From Microbacterium timonense (GTDB lineage: Bacteria > Actinomycetota > Actinomycetes > Actinomycetales > Microbacteriaceae), in NCBI RefSeq assembly GCF_900292075.1, contig NZ_OLMV01000002.1:496001-560000 (forward strand): a stretch of DNA of 64,000 nt, read 5' to 3'. The notes below the pieces were generated by a model. The model was not told the origin of the DNA and searched no databases. It saw only the letters and a program-made list of their open reading frames with translations. Below, one piece after another: positions 18,696 to 27,623 of this stretch. The stretch's first letter is position 1, and the number at the start of each line of letters is the position of its first letter. The translations under genes were made by a program, and so were the position numbers.

Positions 18696-19682
18696 TCAGC
18701 CCTTGACTGCACCGCCGAGGCCGGCGGACCGCAGGAACACGGACTGGAACAGCAGGAACATCGCGATCGGGATGAGGGTGGCGATCGCGAGGGCTGCGAG
18801 GAAGACGTCGAGCTCGGTCTGCGACTGCACGGCCGGGAGCCGCACCGACAGCGGCTGCACGGCCGGGTCGGGAAGCACCAGCATCGGCCAGAGATAGTCC
18901 TTCCACGCTGCGATGATCGCGAACACCGACACGACACCGAGGATCGGCTTCGACATCGGCAGCACGATCGACCAGAACAGCCGGAACGGACCGGCGCCGT
19001 CGGTCTTGGCCGCTTCGAACACCTCCCGCGGCAGGTTGTCGAAGAACCGCTTGACCAAGAGGATGTTGAACGCGTTCGCGGCCATCGGCAGCCAGACGGC
19101 CAGGTAGTTGTTGAGCAGGCTCGCGTCGGCCCCGAGCAACGGCGGCCGCACGATCGTCAGATACAGCGGCACGAGCAGCACGATGCCCGGGATGAACAGC
19201 GTCGCCAGCACCAGCGCGTTGAGGATCGGCGCGTACTTCGGCCGCAGCACCGACAGCGCGTAGCCGGCCGTCGTCGCGATGAACAGCTGCGCGAACCATG
19301 CCCCGGCGGCGAGGACGATCGTGTTGAAGAAGTACTGGTCGATGTGGATGTCGTTCCAGGCGATCGACAGGTTCTGCCAGTCGATCCCGTTCGGCCACAG
19401 CGCGAACGGCTGCTGCAGGGTGTCCTGTGTCGGAGTGACGGCGGACTTCGCCAGCCACAGGATCGGCCCCAGGCCCGCGATCACCAGCGAGACGAAGAGG
19501 AAGACGTGGGTCACCGACATCCCGAACCGGGTTCCGGGGCGTCGGCGCTCGGATGACGAGACGATCGTGCGCTCGGCGAGATCGTCGACGGACTCGCGCT
19601 TGCGTCCGCCGCCCGGGTTGCGGCGCGACAGCCAGCCGCGCAGACCCTCGCGACGCTCGGCGTTCGTGATCGTCGACATCAT
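18696..19682 (-). CDS. sugar ABC transporter permease (MalG-type)
   Basis: A 328-residue inner-membrane permease of a carbohydrate importer. After a charged, disordered N-terminus of about 50 residues come six predicted helices. The EAA loop for ATPase docking reads EVFEAAKTDGAGPFRLFWSIVLP. Start at ATG 19682 overlaps the stop of the upstream permease. The last gene of the alpha-glucoside operon; no ATP-binding subunit follows, so the transporter presumably borrows a shared MsiK-type ATPase (inference from other actinobacteria). Confidence 0.9.
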   Translation of the reverse strand: MMSTITNAERREGLRGWLSRRNPGGGRKRESVDDLAERTIVSSSERRRPGTRFGMSVTHVFLFVSLVIAGLGPILWLAKSAVTPTQDTLQQPFALWPNGIDWQNLSIAWNDIHIDQYFFNTIVLAAGAWFAQLFIATTAGYALSVLRPKYAPILNALVLATLFIPGIVLLVPLYLTIVRPPLLGADASLLNNYLAVWLPMAANAFNILLVKRFFDNLPREVFEAAKTDGAGPFRLFWSIVLPMSKPILGVVSVFAIIAAWKDYLWPMLVLPDPAVQPLSVRLPAVQSQTELDVFLAALAIATLIPIAMFLLFQSVFLRSAGLGGAVKG

Positions 19683-20650
19683 GAGGTGCTCCAGCGGTTG
19701 GTGAGCTTGAAGTACAGCCACGACAGGATCGCGAGCACGATCGCGAGCAGCACCGACACTGCGGTGGCCTCGCCGTAGTCGCCGCCCAGGCTGTTGCGGA
19801 ACGCCTTGTCGTAGATGTACAGCAGGATCGTCTTGGTCGCCCCCGCCGGTCCGCCGCCGGTGAAGAGGAACGGCTCGAGGAACACCTGCGCGGTCGCGAT
19901 GATCTGCAGGATCAGCATGATGAAGAGGATGCCGCGCAGCTGAGGCAGCGTGACGTGCCACACCTTCCGCCAGATCCCGGCGCCGTCGACCTCCGCCGCG
20001 TCGTACAGCTCCGGCGGCACCGACAGCAACGCCGCGAGGTAGATGATGATCGAGCCGCCCGCCGCCGCCCAGGTGGCCTCGAGCACGAGCGAGGGCATGG
20101 CCTGCACCGCCGACGAGATCCACGGCTGCGGCGGGATGCCGAACCACCCGAGCACGGTGTTGAAGACGCCCGACGGGTCGGCGCTGTAGAAGAACTTCCA
20201 CAGCAGCACTGCGACGACCGGCGGAATGACCACGGGGAGGTAGGCCAGTGCCGAGTACAGCCCCTTGCCGCGGCGCACCTCGCTCATGAGCACCGCGACG
20301 AACAGCGGCAGCGGGAACCCGAACAGCAGCGCCAGGACCGCGAAGTAGACCGTGTTTATCACGGCCCGCCCCAGCTGCGGGTCCGTCAGCACCGCGAGGT
20401 AGTTGTCGAGGCCGACCCACTCCGAGACGAGCAGGTTCGTCTTCTGCAGGCTCATGATCACTGACTGCACGATCGGGGACCACGAGAAGAAGAAGAACAC
20501 GAACACCATCGGCAGCACGAACAACAGGTTCGCCAGGCCTCCCCCGCGGTACCAGGTGAGCGGGGAGCGCCGCCCGCGCCGACGTTCCGGCGGGGCGAGC
20601 GGAGGGACGGATGCCTCGGCGGCGGGTCGCTCCGGGAGGGTCGCGGTCAT
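19679..20650 (-). CDS. sugar ABC transporter permease (MalF-type)
   Basis: A 323-residue permease with a basic N-terminal tail (PPERRRGRRSPLTWYRGGG) and about six membrane helices. The EAA motif reads ELYDAAEVDGAGIWRKVWHV, near residue 230. It pairs with the overlapping MalG-type gene. The 240 bp before it, back to the binding-protein gene, is filled with palindromic and tandem repeats that may reduce permease expression relative to the binding protein. Confidence 0.9.
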   Translation of the reverse strand: MTATLPERPAAEASVPPLAPPERRRGRRSPLTWYRGGGLANLLFVLPMVFVFFFFSWSPIVQSVIMSLQKTNLLVSEWVGLDNYLAVLTDPQLGRAVINTVYFAVLALLFGFPLPLFVAVLMSEVRRGKGLYSALAYLPVVIPPVVAVLLWKFFYSADPSGVFNTVLGWFGIPPQPWISSAVQAMPSLVLEATWAAAGGSIIIYLAALLSVPPELYDAAEVDGAGIWRKVWHVTLPQLRGILFIMLILQIIATAQVFLEPFLFTGGGPAGATKTILLYIYDKAFRNSLGGDYGEATAVSVLLAIVLAILSWLYFKLTNRWSTS

Positions 20651-20668
20651 CGTGGGCCTTTGCTGTGG

Positions 20669-20880
20669 TTCGGGCGTTTCGGGCGTTTCGGGCGTTTCGT
20701 CTCGCTCGCTGCGCTCGCTCGCTCAACGACCGGGGGGCTCGGGGCGTTTCGTCTCGCTCGCCCAACGACCGAACCCCCGGTCGTTGAGCGAGCGAAGCGA
20801 GACGAAACGCGCTCGCTCAGCGCGAGTCTCCGCGAGACGAAACGCGCTCGCTCAGCGCGAGTCTCCGCGAGACGAAACGC
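20669..20880. repeat. composite palindromic and tandem repeat array (family D)
   Basis: Three parts are visible. First, the 10-mer TCGGGCGTTT is repeated three times at 20669-20700. Second, the arms GCGTTTCGTCTCGCTCG (20693 and 20744) and GGTCGTTGAGCGAGCGAAGC (20779) form large hairpins ending at 20810. Third, a 35-bp unit containing GCGAGTCTCCGCGAGACG is repeated exactly twice at 20811-20845 and 20846-20880. It lies between the binding-protein and permease genes of one operon. A diverged single copy occurs at 56825-56855. Confidence 0.9.
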
Positions 20881-20890
20881 GCTCGCCTGG

Positions 20891-22261
20891 TTACTCGTCG
20901 AGCAGAGCCTGGGCGTCGGTCTGGGCCTGGGCGAGGAGAGCGTCGATGTCGGCGTTCTCGTCGGTGAGGACCGTCTGGACAACCGTGTCGAGGAGAGCGT
21001 AGACCTCCTGGGTCTTGGCCTTGGGCTCACCCACCGGCGTCTGGTCCCAGATGCTCTCGATGAAGGGCGTCATCTGGTCGCGCGGCACGTTGATGTACGG
21101 CTCGATCCACGTGAGCGACTCCTCGTACAGCTCGCGGCTCAGCACCGGCAGCACCGGCGTGCCGACGGCCTGGTCGGACTCCGCGAGGGTCTTCGCGTCC
21201 TGAGCGGCGGCATCCTCGTCCAGCAGCTTCTGCATGTAGTACCAGTCGATCCAGGTGACCGCGGCCTCCTTCGTCGCGTCGTCGACGGCCGGGCTGATCA
21301 CCGCGATGTCGCCGCCGCCGAGGGTGCCCGGGTCGTCGCCTTCGACCGGCACCACGCCGAGTCCGTAGACCGCGGGGTCGAGGCCGAAGTCGCGCACGAG
21401 AGCGGTGTAGACGTCGGAGCCCGAGGTGTACATGCCGATGTTGCCGGCCGCGAACTCCTGGTTGATGGTGCCCCAGTCGAGGTCGACCTTGGCGCCGAAG
21501 GAGTCGTCCTCCCACTTCAGGTCGTGCAGGAACTGCAACGCCGCCTTCGTCGCCTCGTTGTCGATCGTGGACTCGGCGGAGCCGTCCTCGTTGTCGACCT
21601 GGGTGCGGCCGCCGCGCGCGACGGTCTGCGCCGTCAGCTGCCAGCCGCCGGTGTTGTTGATGGCCATCTGCGCGTAGCCGGCCTTGCCGGTGGCATCGTG
21701 GATCTGCTTGGCGTACTCGCGCACCTCATCCCACGTCGCCGGAGGCTGGTCGGGGTCCAGCCCCGCCTGCTCGAACAGGTCGCGGTTGTAGTGCAGGCCC
21801 ATGGCATAGGCCTGCCGCGGGAAGCCGTAGATGTTGCCGTCGGCGTCCTTGACGCCGTCGAGGATGATGGGGTTGAAGCTGTCTTCGTACCCCAGCTCCT
21901 TGACCTCCGCGGTGACGTCCATGAGCTGGCCGTTCTCCATCAGCGTCTTGGAGTCGGTGAAGGGCACGGTGAACACGTCGGGAAGGCTGCCGCCGGCCAG
22001 CTGCACGGCGAACGTCGGCCCCTCCCACTCGTACTCGACACCGATGATGTCGATGTCGGGGTGCTCCTTCTCGAACTGCTTCTCCTGTTCGGCGAACGCC
22101 GTGTAGGCCGCCTCGTCGGCGCCGGGCGGGAACGTCGCGACGCGCAGCTCGACCTTGCCGTCCTCGCCGCTGTCGCCGCCGGCCGCCGAGCAGCCGACGA
22201 GCGCGCCGACGGTCGCCACGGTGGCGACACCGGCGAGCAGGACCCTTGCTGGTGACTTCAT
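20891..22261 (-). CDS. extracellular sugar-binding lipoprotein (ABC importer)
   Basis: A 456-residue solute-binding protein. The lipoprotein signal ends in the lipobox LVGCSAAGGDSG (Cys at about residue 24). The mature part is a family 1 sugar-binding fold (VATFPPGADEAAYTAFAEQ, PDVFTVPFTDSK, YGFPRQAYAMGLHYNRDLF). ATG 22261 follows AGAAAGGA at good spacing. It sits 29 bp downstream of the GH13 gene and upstream of two permeases. The likely ligand is a maltose-type or other alpha-glucoside, judged from the GH13 neighbour (inference). Confidence 0.9.
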   Translation of the reverse strand: MKSPARVLLAGVATVATVGALVGCSAAGGDSGEDGKVELRVATFPPGADEAAYTAFAEQEKQFEKEHPDIDIIGVEYEWEGPTFAVQLAGGSLPDVFTVPFTDSKTLMENGQLMDVTAEVKELGYEDSFNPIILDGVKDADGNIYGFPRQAYAMGLHYNRDLFEQAGLDPDQPPATWDEVREYAKQIHDATGKAGYAQMAINNTGGWQLTAQTVARGGRTQVDNEDGSAESTIDNEATKAALQFLHDLKWEDDSFGAKVDLDWGTINQEFAAGNIGMYTSGSDVYTALVRDFGLDPAVYGLGVVPVEGDDPGTLGGGDIAVISPAVDDATKEAAVTWIDWYYMQKLLDEDAAAQDAKTLAESDQAVGTPVLPVLSRELYEESLTWIEPYINVPRDQMTPFIESIWDQTPVGEPKAKTQEVYALLDTVVQTVLTDENADIDALLAQAQTDAQALLDE

Positions 22262-22290
22262 CGTCTTTCCTTTCTGAGGGGAGCCTCGCG

Positions 22291-24048
22291 TCAGCCTCTC
22301 GACGCGGGCGGCTCCGTGGTGGTGATGCGGGGGGTGGAGTCGGTGGATCGGGATGCCGCGGCATCCATCCGCAGCCATGCCGCGGCGTTGCCGGGCAGTC
22401 TGCCCGACTCGTCGAGGGGCGTGCTGGACAGCAGCACCGAGGCATCCGGCGGCAGCGGCACGGAGGCGTCGCCGGTGTTGACCAGGCACGCGAAGCGCTC
22501 CCCGCGTCGGAACGCGAGCACGTCGGGGGCGGAGGCGGCCCCGCTCGGGAGGGCGTCCCACCACTCCAGTGGGCCGTCTCCCAGCTCGGGGAGTTGCCGC
22601 CGCAGGTGCAGCAGGCGACGGTAGAGGTTGAGGGTGGATCCCGGATCGGCGGCCTGCGCCTGGACCGTGAGGGTGCGCCACGCCTCGGGCTGCGGCAGCC
22701 AGGTGCGGGCGCGGCCGGGGCTGAACCCGAACGGCGCAGCGTCGCCCGACCACGGCAGTGGCACACGGCATCCGTCCCGGCCCGGATCGATGCCGCCGGA
22801 CCGGTAATGCATCGGGTCCTGGATCAGCTCTCGCGGCAGGTCCTCCACCTCGGGAAGTCCCAGCTCGTCGCCCTGGTAGATGTACAGGCTGCCCGGAAGC
22901 GCCGCGACCAGGAGCGCCGCTGCGCGGGCCCGGTGCAGCCCCAGCTCGGGGTCGGTCGGCACACCGAAGCGCTTCTTGAGGAATGCGAACGCGGTGTCCT
23001 CCCGGCCGTAGCGGGTGACCGGCCGTGTGACGTCGTGATTGCTCAGCACCCACGTGCTCGGGGCGCCCACCGGCGCATGGGCGGCGAGGGTCTGCTCGAT
23101 CGACTCTCGGAAGGATGCCGCGCCCCACGGCCGCGCGAGGAAGTCGAAGTTGAACGCGGTGTGCATCTCGTCGGGGCGCAGGTAGTTGGTGAACCGCACG
23201 ATGTCGGGCACCCAGATCTCGCCGACGAGCACCCGGGTACCGGGGTACGAGTCCGCGATCGCCCTCCAGGCGCGGTAGACGTCGTGCAGCTCGTCGCGAT
23301 CCTCAGTGGGGTGCTGACCAGGGCCCTGCTTCTCACCGACCTCGGGCAGGTCGGGGTCTTTGATGAGCAGCGCTGCCGAGTCGATCCGCACGCCGGCGAC
23401 GCCCCGGTCGAACCAGAACCGCAGGATGTCCTCGTGCTCGCGGCGCACATCGGGGTGGTTCCAGTTCAGGTCGGGCTGCTCGGGAGTGAACATGTGCAGG
23501 TACCACTCCCCCGGCGTCCCGTCGGGGTTGGTCGTGCGCGTCCAGGTCTCACCCTGGAAGCTCGAAACCCAGTGCGTCGGGATCTCGTCGCCGTTCTCGC
23601 CCTTGCCGGGGTGGAACCAGAAGCGCTCGCGCTCGGGGCTGCCGGGACCGGCGGCCAGCGCTGCCTGGAACCACGGGTGCTGATCCGAGATGTGGTTGGG
23701 CACGACGTCGATGATCGTGCGGATGCCGAGGGCCAGGGCATCCTGGATCAACAGCTCGGCCTCTTCGAGCGTGCCGAAGCGCGGGTCGATGTCGCGGTAG
23801 TCCTGCACGTCGTAGCCGCCGTCGGCCATGGGGCTCGGGTACCACGGGTTGAACCAGATCGCGTCGACGCCGAGGTCCTTGAGATAGCCGAGGCGTGCCC
23901 GCACGCCCGCGAGGTCGCCGGTGCCGTCGCCGTTGCCGTCCGCGAAACTGCGGACGTACACCTGGTAGATGACGGCCGACCGCCACCACAGCGGATCGTC
24001 GCTCGCAGGCACCGCGCGCTCGGCGCGGGTGAGGACCTCGGTGTCCAC
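22291..24048 (-). CDS. GH13 alpha-glucosidase / oligo-1,6-glucosidase-like
   Basis: A 585-residue glycoside hydrolase family 13 enzyme without signal peptide, so cytoplasmic. Conserved regions: YQVYVRSFADGNGDGTGDL near residue 28, DVVPNHISDQHPWF, the nucleophile Asp223 in GVAGVRIDSAALL, the acid/base Glu277 in VLVGEIWVP, and Asp339 in WVLSNHDVTRP. Together these are the full catalytic triad. The GTG start follows GAGGAG. It is the first gene of the operon and has promoter and operator-like sites at 24087-24140. It would hydrolyse imported alpha-glucosides. Confidence 0.92.
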   Translation of the reverse strand: MDTEVLTRAERAVPASDDPLWWRSAVIYQVYVRSFADGNGDGTGDLAGVRARLGYLKDLGVDAIWFNPWYPSPMADGGYDVQDYRDIDPRFGTLEEAELLIQDALALGIRTIIDVVPNHISDQHPWFQAALAAGPGSPERERFWFHPGKGENGDEIPTHWVSSFQGETWTRTTNPDGTPGEWYLHMFTPEQPDLNWNHPDVRREHEDILRFWFDRGVAGVRIDSAALLIKDPDLPEVGEKQGPGQHPTEDRDELHDVYRAWRAIADSYPGTRVLVGEIWVPDIVRFTNYLRPDEMHTAFNFDFLARPWGAASFRESIEQTLAAHAPVGAPSTWVLSNHDVTRPVTRYGREDTAFAFLKKRFGVPTDPELGLHRARAAALLVAALPGSLYIYQGDELGLPEVEDLPRELIQDPMHYRSGGIDPGRDGCRVPLPWSGDAAPFGFSPGRARTWLPQPEAWRTLTVQAQAADPGSTLNLYRRLLHLRRQLPELGDGPLEWWDALPSGAASAPDVLAFRRGERFACLVNTGDASVPLPPDASVLLSSTPLDESGRLPGNAAAWLRMDAAASRSTDSTPRITTTEPPASRG

Positions 24049-24086
24049 GTGACTCCTCGTCGTCGTTGGAAGGACTCGATAGGGAG

Positions 24087-24140
24087 AATGTACGTGGCGC
24101 CATGCTCTTTGCGCAAGTCCGCGACGATTTTACGCAAGAT
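24087..24140 (-). promoter_or_regulatory. promoter with two operator-like sites for the GH13 operon
   Basis: On the minus strand -35 TTGCGC (24116-24111), an 18-bp spacer and -10 TACATT (24092-24087) precede GTG 24048. Two similar sites TTTGCGCAAG and TTTACGCAAG (plus-strand view, 24108 and 24129) are 21 bp apart and one overlaps the -35. The same CTTGCGCAA word occurs upstream of the adjacent lacI gene at 25700-25722. Confidence 0.6.
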
Positions 24141-24193
24141 CTCGATGACGCTCGTCCTGTCGTCACCCGCTCTCACCCCTCGCCCTCCTTTCC

Positions 24194-24253
24194 GTTTGTG
24201 CGGAGAACACGCCGCGATCCCGCACCCCGTAACGGCGTGTTCTCCGCACAAAC
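24194..24253. repeat. 60-bp palindromic element, copy A3
   Basis: Arms GTTTGTGCGGAGAACACG... and ...CGTGTTCTCCGCACAAAC match perfectly over the first 21 bp, around a GC-rich loop that differs from the other copies. It lies in a 616-bp gene-free stretch (24049-24664) that also holds a promoter, a 25-bp tandem repeat and palindrome C1. Confidence 0.92.
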
Positions 24254-24429
24254 CGAGCTTGGGGGACGAGCACGGCGGTGCACCGCAGGGTCCGAGGGTG
24301 CGGATGCCGCGGGCGGGCGTCCCCGGCCTCGGCGGGGTGCGGGGCGCTGCCGGTCGCCGGCCGCGCGGCGGGGCGCAGCCGGTCCGTAGCTGCGCGGCGT
24401 GCTTCTGGTCCCCGGTCGCGCGGCGTGCT

Positions 24430-24527
24430 GCCGCTCATGGCCGCGCGGCGTGCGGCCGCTCCCGGCCGCGCGGCATGCTGCCGCTCCCGGCCGCGGCGTG
24501 CTGCCGCTCCCGGCCGCGCGGCGTGCG
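24430..24527. repeat. 25-bp GC-rich tandem repeat
   Basis: The unit GCCGCTCCCGGCCGCGCGGC plus GTGCT or a variant is repeated four times (one copy 23 bp), with diverged copies back to about 24355. Frames through it encode low-complexity Arg/Pro/Ala peptides and I do not regard them as genes. Confidence 0.8.
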
Positions 24528-24552
24528 GCGTCAGGCGGCGGCATCCATCTTG

Positions 24553-24604
24553 ATGTCCCGATTTCGCTCACAAGAAGCTTCGGAAAGCGCTGACATCGGG
24601 ACAT
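24553..24604. repeat. palindromic element, copy C1
   Basis: Arms ATGTCCCGAT and ATCGGGACAT enclose 32 nt. The extended arm word ATGTCCCGATTTCGCTC is found reversed in copy C2 at 47256-47310. It lies just after the 3' end of the minus-strand lacI gene. Confidence 0.8.
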
Positions 24605-24664
24605 GACAGCACGAAAGTGGGACGCGCCGGCCAGCCGAGGGGCGGCAGGGACGCGGGCAGCGGG

Positions 24665-25672
24665 TCAGCGGGCGGCAGGACCCGTCGAGGCCCGCAACAC
24701 CAGCTCGGGCTCGAACAGCAGCTCGTCGCCGGCTTCGGTCGTGCCGGCGATCTGCGAGAGCAGCAGGTCGATCACCGTGCGGCCCATCGACTCGATCGGC
24801 TGGCGCACCGTCGTCAGCGGCGGCTCGGTGCAGCTCATGAGGAAGGAGTCGTCGAACCCGACCACGCTCACGTCGTCGGGCACGCGCAGGCCGGCGCGGC
24901 GAGCGGCGCGGACGGCACCCAGCGCGAGCGGGTCGCTGGCGCACACGACGGCCGTCGCTCCCCCCGCGAAGAGACGGGATGCCCCGGCCTGGCCGGATTC
25001 GAGCGAGTAGAGGCCGCGCACCACCAGGGCGTCATCGAGCGGCGAGCCCAGGCGCTCCAGCAGGGGGCGCGCGGCGGCGAGCTTGCGCTGCGACGGGATG
25101 TGGTCCAGGGGCCCGAGAAGCATCCCGATGCGGCGATGGCCCAACTGGTGCAGGTGCTGGATGGCCTGCTCGGCGGCGGCGCCGTCATCGGTGGAGACGG
25201 TCGCGAAGTCCAGCGACGGGATGCGGGCATTCACCAGGACCGTGGGCAGGTTCACCTGCCGGAGCCGGTCGTAGTGCTCGTGCGCCGCGTCGGCCTGACT
25301 GTAGTTGCCGCCGAGGAAGATGACGCCCGACACCTGCTGCTGCAGCAGGAGATCGACGTAGTCGGACTCGGTGATCCCGCCCGCGTTCTGCGTGCACAGC
25401 AAGGGCGTGTAGCCGTTCTGCGTCAGCCCGCCGCCGATGATCTCGGCCAGCGCCGGGAAGATCGGGTTCTGCAGCTCCGGGAGGACCAGTCCGACGAGCC
25501 GGGCACGCTCACCGCGGAGTTTCGTGGGGCGCTCGTAGCCGAGCACGTCCAGGGCGGTGAGCACGGCCTGCCGCGTCGCCTCCGACACCCCGGGCTTGTC
25601 GTTGAGCACACGGCTCACCGTGGCTTCGCTCACTCCGACCTTGCGCGCCACCTCGGCCAGACGCTTCGACAT
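24665..25672 (-). CDS. LacI-family regulator of the alpha-glucoside operon
   Basis: A 335-residue repressor. The N-terminal helix-turn-helix and hinge read RLAEVARKVGVSEATVSRVL then NDKPGVSEATRQAVL. The C-terminal periplasmic-binding-protein-like sensor includes VGLVLPELQNPIFPALAEII and VVGFDDSFLMSCTEPPLTTV. It lies directly upstream of the GH13 operon on the same strand. Its own upstream region and the GH13 promoter share CTTGCGCAA words, so it probably represses both (inference). The effector is likely a maltose-type sugar. Confidence 0.88.
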   Translation of the reverse strand: MSKRLAEVARKVGVSEATVSRVLNDKPGVSEATRQAVLTALDVLGYERPTKLRGERARLVGLVLPELQNPIFPALAEIIGGGLTQNGYTPLLCTQNAGGITESDYVDLLLQQQVSGVIFLGGNYSQADAAHEHYDRLRQVNLPTVLVNARIPSLDFATVSTDDGAAAEQAIQHLHQLGHRRIGMLLGPLDHIPSQRKLAAARPLLERLGSPLDDALVVRGLYSLESGQAGASRLFAGGATAVVCASDPLALGAVRAARRAGLRVPDDVSVVGFDDSFLMSCTEPPLTTVRQPIESMGRTVIDLLLSQIAGTTEAGDELLFEPELVLRASTGPAAR

Positions 25673-25682
25673 GCGCTCAGTG

Positions 25683-25722
25683 TATGCAAGAACTTGCAGG
25701 ATTGCGCAAGTCAGCGCAAGTC
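25683..25722 (-). promoter_or_regulatory. operator-like repeats upstream of lacI
   Basis: The palindrome GCAAG-AA-CTTGC (25686-25697) is followed by two direct GCGCAAGTC words (25704-25712, 25714-25722). They begin about 10 bp upstream of the lacI start and match the sites before the GH13 operon, indicating autoregulation. Confidence 0.6.
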
Positions 25723-25818
25723 AGCGCATCGCAGGGCACCAGCGCACGTCCACGCACGCCACGCGCCGCGCACCGGCCGCGTCAGACGCAACCCAGCCCT
25801 GCGCGCGTCAAGCGGCAC

Positions 25819-26805
25819 TCACCAGGCGTACGCCTCCGGGGCCTGGCCGCCGGGGCCGGGGAAGAGCTCGTCGAGTGCTTCCAGGTCCTCGTCCGCGAGC
25901 CGGATGTCCAGCGCCGACACCGCCGACTCCAGCTGCTCGACCGTGCGAGGCCCGATGATCGGACCGGTGACGCCGGGCTGGTGCAGCAGCCAGGCCAGAC
26001 CGAGGGCCGACGGCGTCCATCCCCGTTCCTGCGCGAATCGCTCGTAAGCCTCCAGCTGCTCCCGGCGCTCTGCGCGCTGCGCTGTCACCCGCTCGGATGC
26101 CGAGCGCGCCTTCGCGTCGGACGATCCGCCGCTGAGCAGACCGCCGGCCAGCGGCGACCACGGCAGGATTCCCAGACCGTAGTGCTGCGCGGCCGGGATG
26201 ACCTCGAGCTCGATGGAGCGCTGCGTGAGGTTGTACAGGGACTGCTCGCTCACCAGCCCGAGGAAGTGCCGCCGCGTGGCGATCTCGTTGGCCTGGGCGA
26301 TGTTCCACGCCGCGAAGTTCGAGCTCCCGGTGTAGACGACCTCCCCCTTGGCGACGAGCACCTCCATCGACTGCCAGAGCTCCTCCCACGGGATGTGCCG
26401 GTCGATGTGGTGGAACTGGTACAGGTCGATGCGATCGGTCTGCAGACGCCGCAGCGAGCCGATCGCCTCGCGTCGCACCTGCCACGCGGACGCACCGCGA
26501 GCGTTGACGACGTCGCCATGGGGCGTGGGGTCGACCATCGGCGAGTGGACCTTCGTCGCGAGCACGATGTCGTCGCGCACACCCGGGCGGGCGGCGAACC
26601 ATCGCCCGATGATCTCCTCGGTCGCGCCCCGGCCACCCGCGCCGCCGTAGCCGTTGGCAGTGTCGATGAAGTTCACGCCGAGCTCCAGTGCCCGGTCCAG
26701 GATGGCGAACGAGTCCTCCTCCGAGGTGCGGTCTCCGAAGTTCATCGTGCCGAGCACGATCCGCGAGACGGAGGTGCCGGTTCGTCCGAGATGCACATAG
26801 TCCAT
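25819..26805 (-). CDS. aldo/keto reductase
   Basis: A 328-residue NADPH-dependent TIM-barrel oxidoreductase. It starts MDYVHLGRTGTSVSRIVLGT; the Asp-Tyr-Lys-His tetrad is represented by NFIDTANGYGG, LATKVHSP and YQFHHIDRH. The C-terminal cofactor segment TGPIIGPRTVEQLESA is clear. I chose ATG 26805 because further upstream the frame leaves the conserved start. It is divergent from the F420/NADP gene, with an operator-like site between them. Confidence 0.9.
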   Translation of the reverse strand: MDYVHLGRTGTSVSRIVLGTMNFGDRTSEEDSFAILDRALELGVNFIDTANGYGGAGGRGATEEIIGRWFAARPGVRDDIVLATKVHSPMVDPTPHGDVVNARGASAWQVRREAIGSLRRLQTDRIDLYQFHHIDRHIPWEELWQSMEVLVAKGEVVYTGSSNFAAWNIAQANEIATRRHFLGLVSEQSLYNLTQRSIELEVIPAAQHYGLGILPWSPLAGGLLSGGSSDAKARSASERVTAQRAERREQLEAYERFAQERGWTPSALGLAWLLHQPGVTGPIIGPRTVEQLESAVSALDIRLADEDLEALDELFPGPGGQAPEAYAW

Positions 26806-26847
26806 GCCCACATCGTCACACGGCGCCGCACCGACGCGGGCCGTATC

Positions 26848-26863
26848 GCGAAAACGCTTCCCG
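26848..26863. promoter_or_regulatory. LacI/cre-like operator
   Basis: GCGAAAACGCTTCCCG in the divergent intergene between the aldo/keto reductase and the NADP-binding gene matches the GGMAARCGCTTWCC-type sites found before many sugar genes in this window. Confidence 0.45.
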
Positions 26864-26921
26864 AGGACTTCGCCCACACGATGCCGGAATGGGATGCCGC
26901 GCTGCACGGTTGAGGGCAGGC

Positions 26922-27563
26922 ATGACGACGATCGGAATCATCGGTGCAGGACACATCGGCAGCGCGCTCGCCCGCGCCTTCTCAGGACTCGGCTACGACG
27001 TCGTGATCTCGAACTCGCGCGGACCCGAGAGTCTGCAGGATCTCGTCGCCGAGCTCGGCCCGAAGGTCTCCGCGGCGAGCGCCTACGACGCGGCCGCAGC
27101 CGGGGACATCGCCGTGGTGACCGTGCCACTGCGCGCGCTCAGGGACGTGCCCGTCGAGCCGTTGGCCGGCAAGATCGTGCTCGACACCAACAACTACTAC
27201 TTCGAGCGCGACGGCCACATCGACGCCCTCGACCGCGGCGAGACCACGACGTCCGAGCTCGTTCAACAGCACCTGCCGGCCTCGAAGGTCGTGAAAGCGT
27301 TCAACCACATCCTCGCCGGCGACATCAACACGACGGGACTTCCCGCCGGCGCCCCCGACCGCCGGGCGCTCGGTACCGCGAGCGACTATCCCGAGGCGAT
27401 CGAGTTCGTCACCGGGGTCTACGACGCCCTCGGGTTCGACACCGTGAACGCCGGCCCCCTCAGCGAGTCGTGGCGGCTGGAGCGCGACCGTCCCGCGTAC
27501 GTGGCCCGGCAGACGGCAGACCAGCTTCGCGAGAACCTCGCCAAAGCCAACCGCCTCCCCTGA
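26922..27563 (+). CDS. NADPH-dependent F420 reductase-like protein
   Basis: A 213-residue Rossmann protein of the F420-NADP oxidoreductase type. The glycine motif GIIGAGHIGSALARAFSGLG is followed by VVISNSRGPESL, where Ser-Arg usually contacts the NADP 2'-phosphate. Later blocks VVTVPLRALRDV and KIVLDTNNYYFERDG fit the family. The start ATG lies after GAGGGCAGG. It could transfer hydride between NADPH and F420, or be one of the family members that lost F420 binding; sequence alone does not decide. Two more F420/flavin-type genes follow. Confidence 0.72.
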   Translation: MTTIGIIGAGHIGSALARAFSGLGYDVVISNSRGPESLQDLVAELGPKVSAASAYDAAAAGDIAVVTVPLRALRDVPVEPLAGKIVLDTNNYYFERDGHIDALDRGETTTSELVQQHLPASKVVKAFNHILAGDINTTGLPAGAPDRRALGTASDYPEAIEFVTGVYDALGFDTVNAGPLSESWRLERDRPAYVARQTADQLRENLAKANRLP

Positions 27564-27623
27564 TGCCCGCCGATCCGGTGTGATCCGGAATGCGGATGCC
27601 GGGGCGGCGGGTTGCACTCAACG

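Noticed and set aside
24246..24600. Long reading frames across the GC-rich repeat region
   Set aside because: They encode repetitive Arg/Pro/Ala peptides from the 25-bp tandem repeat and run through palindromes A3 and C1; treated as non-coding.
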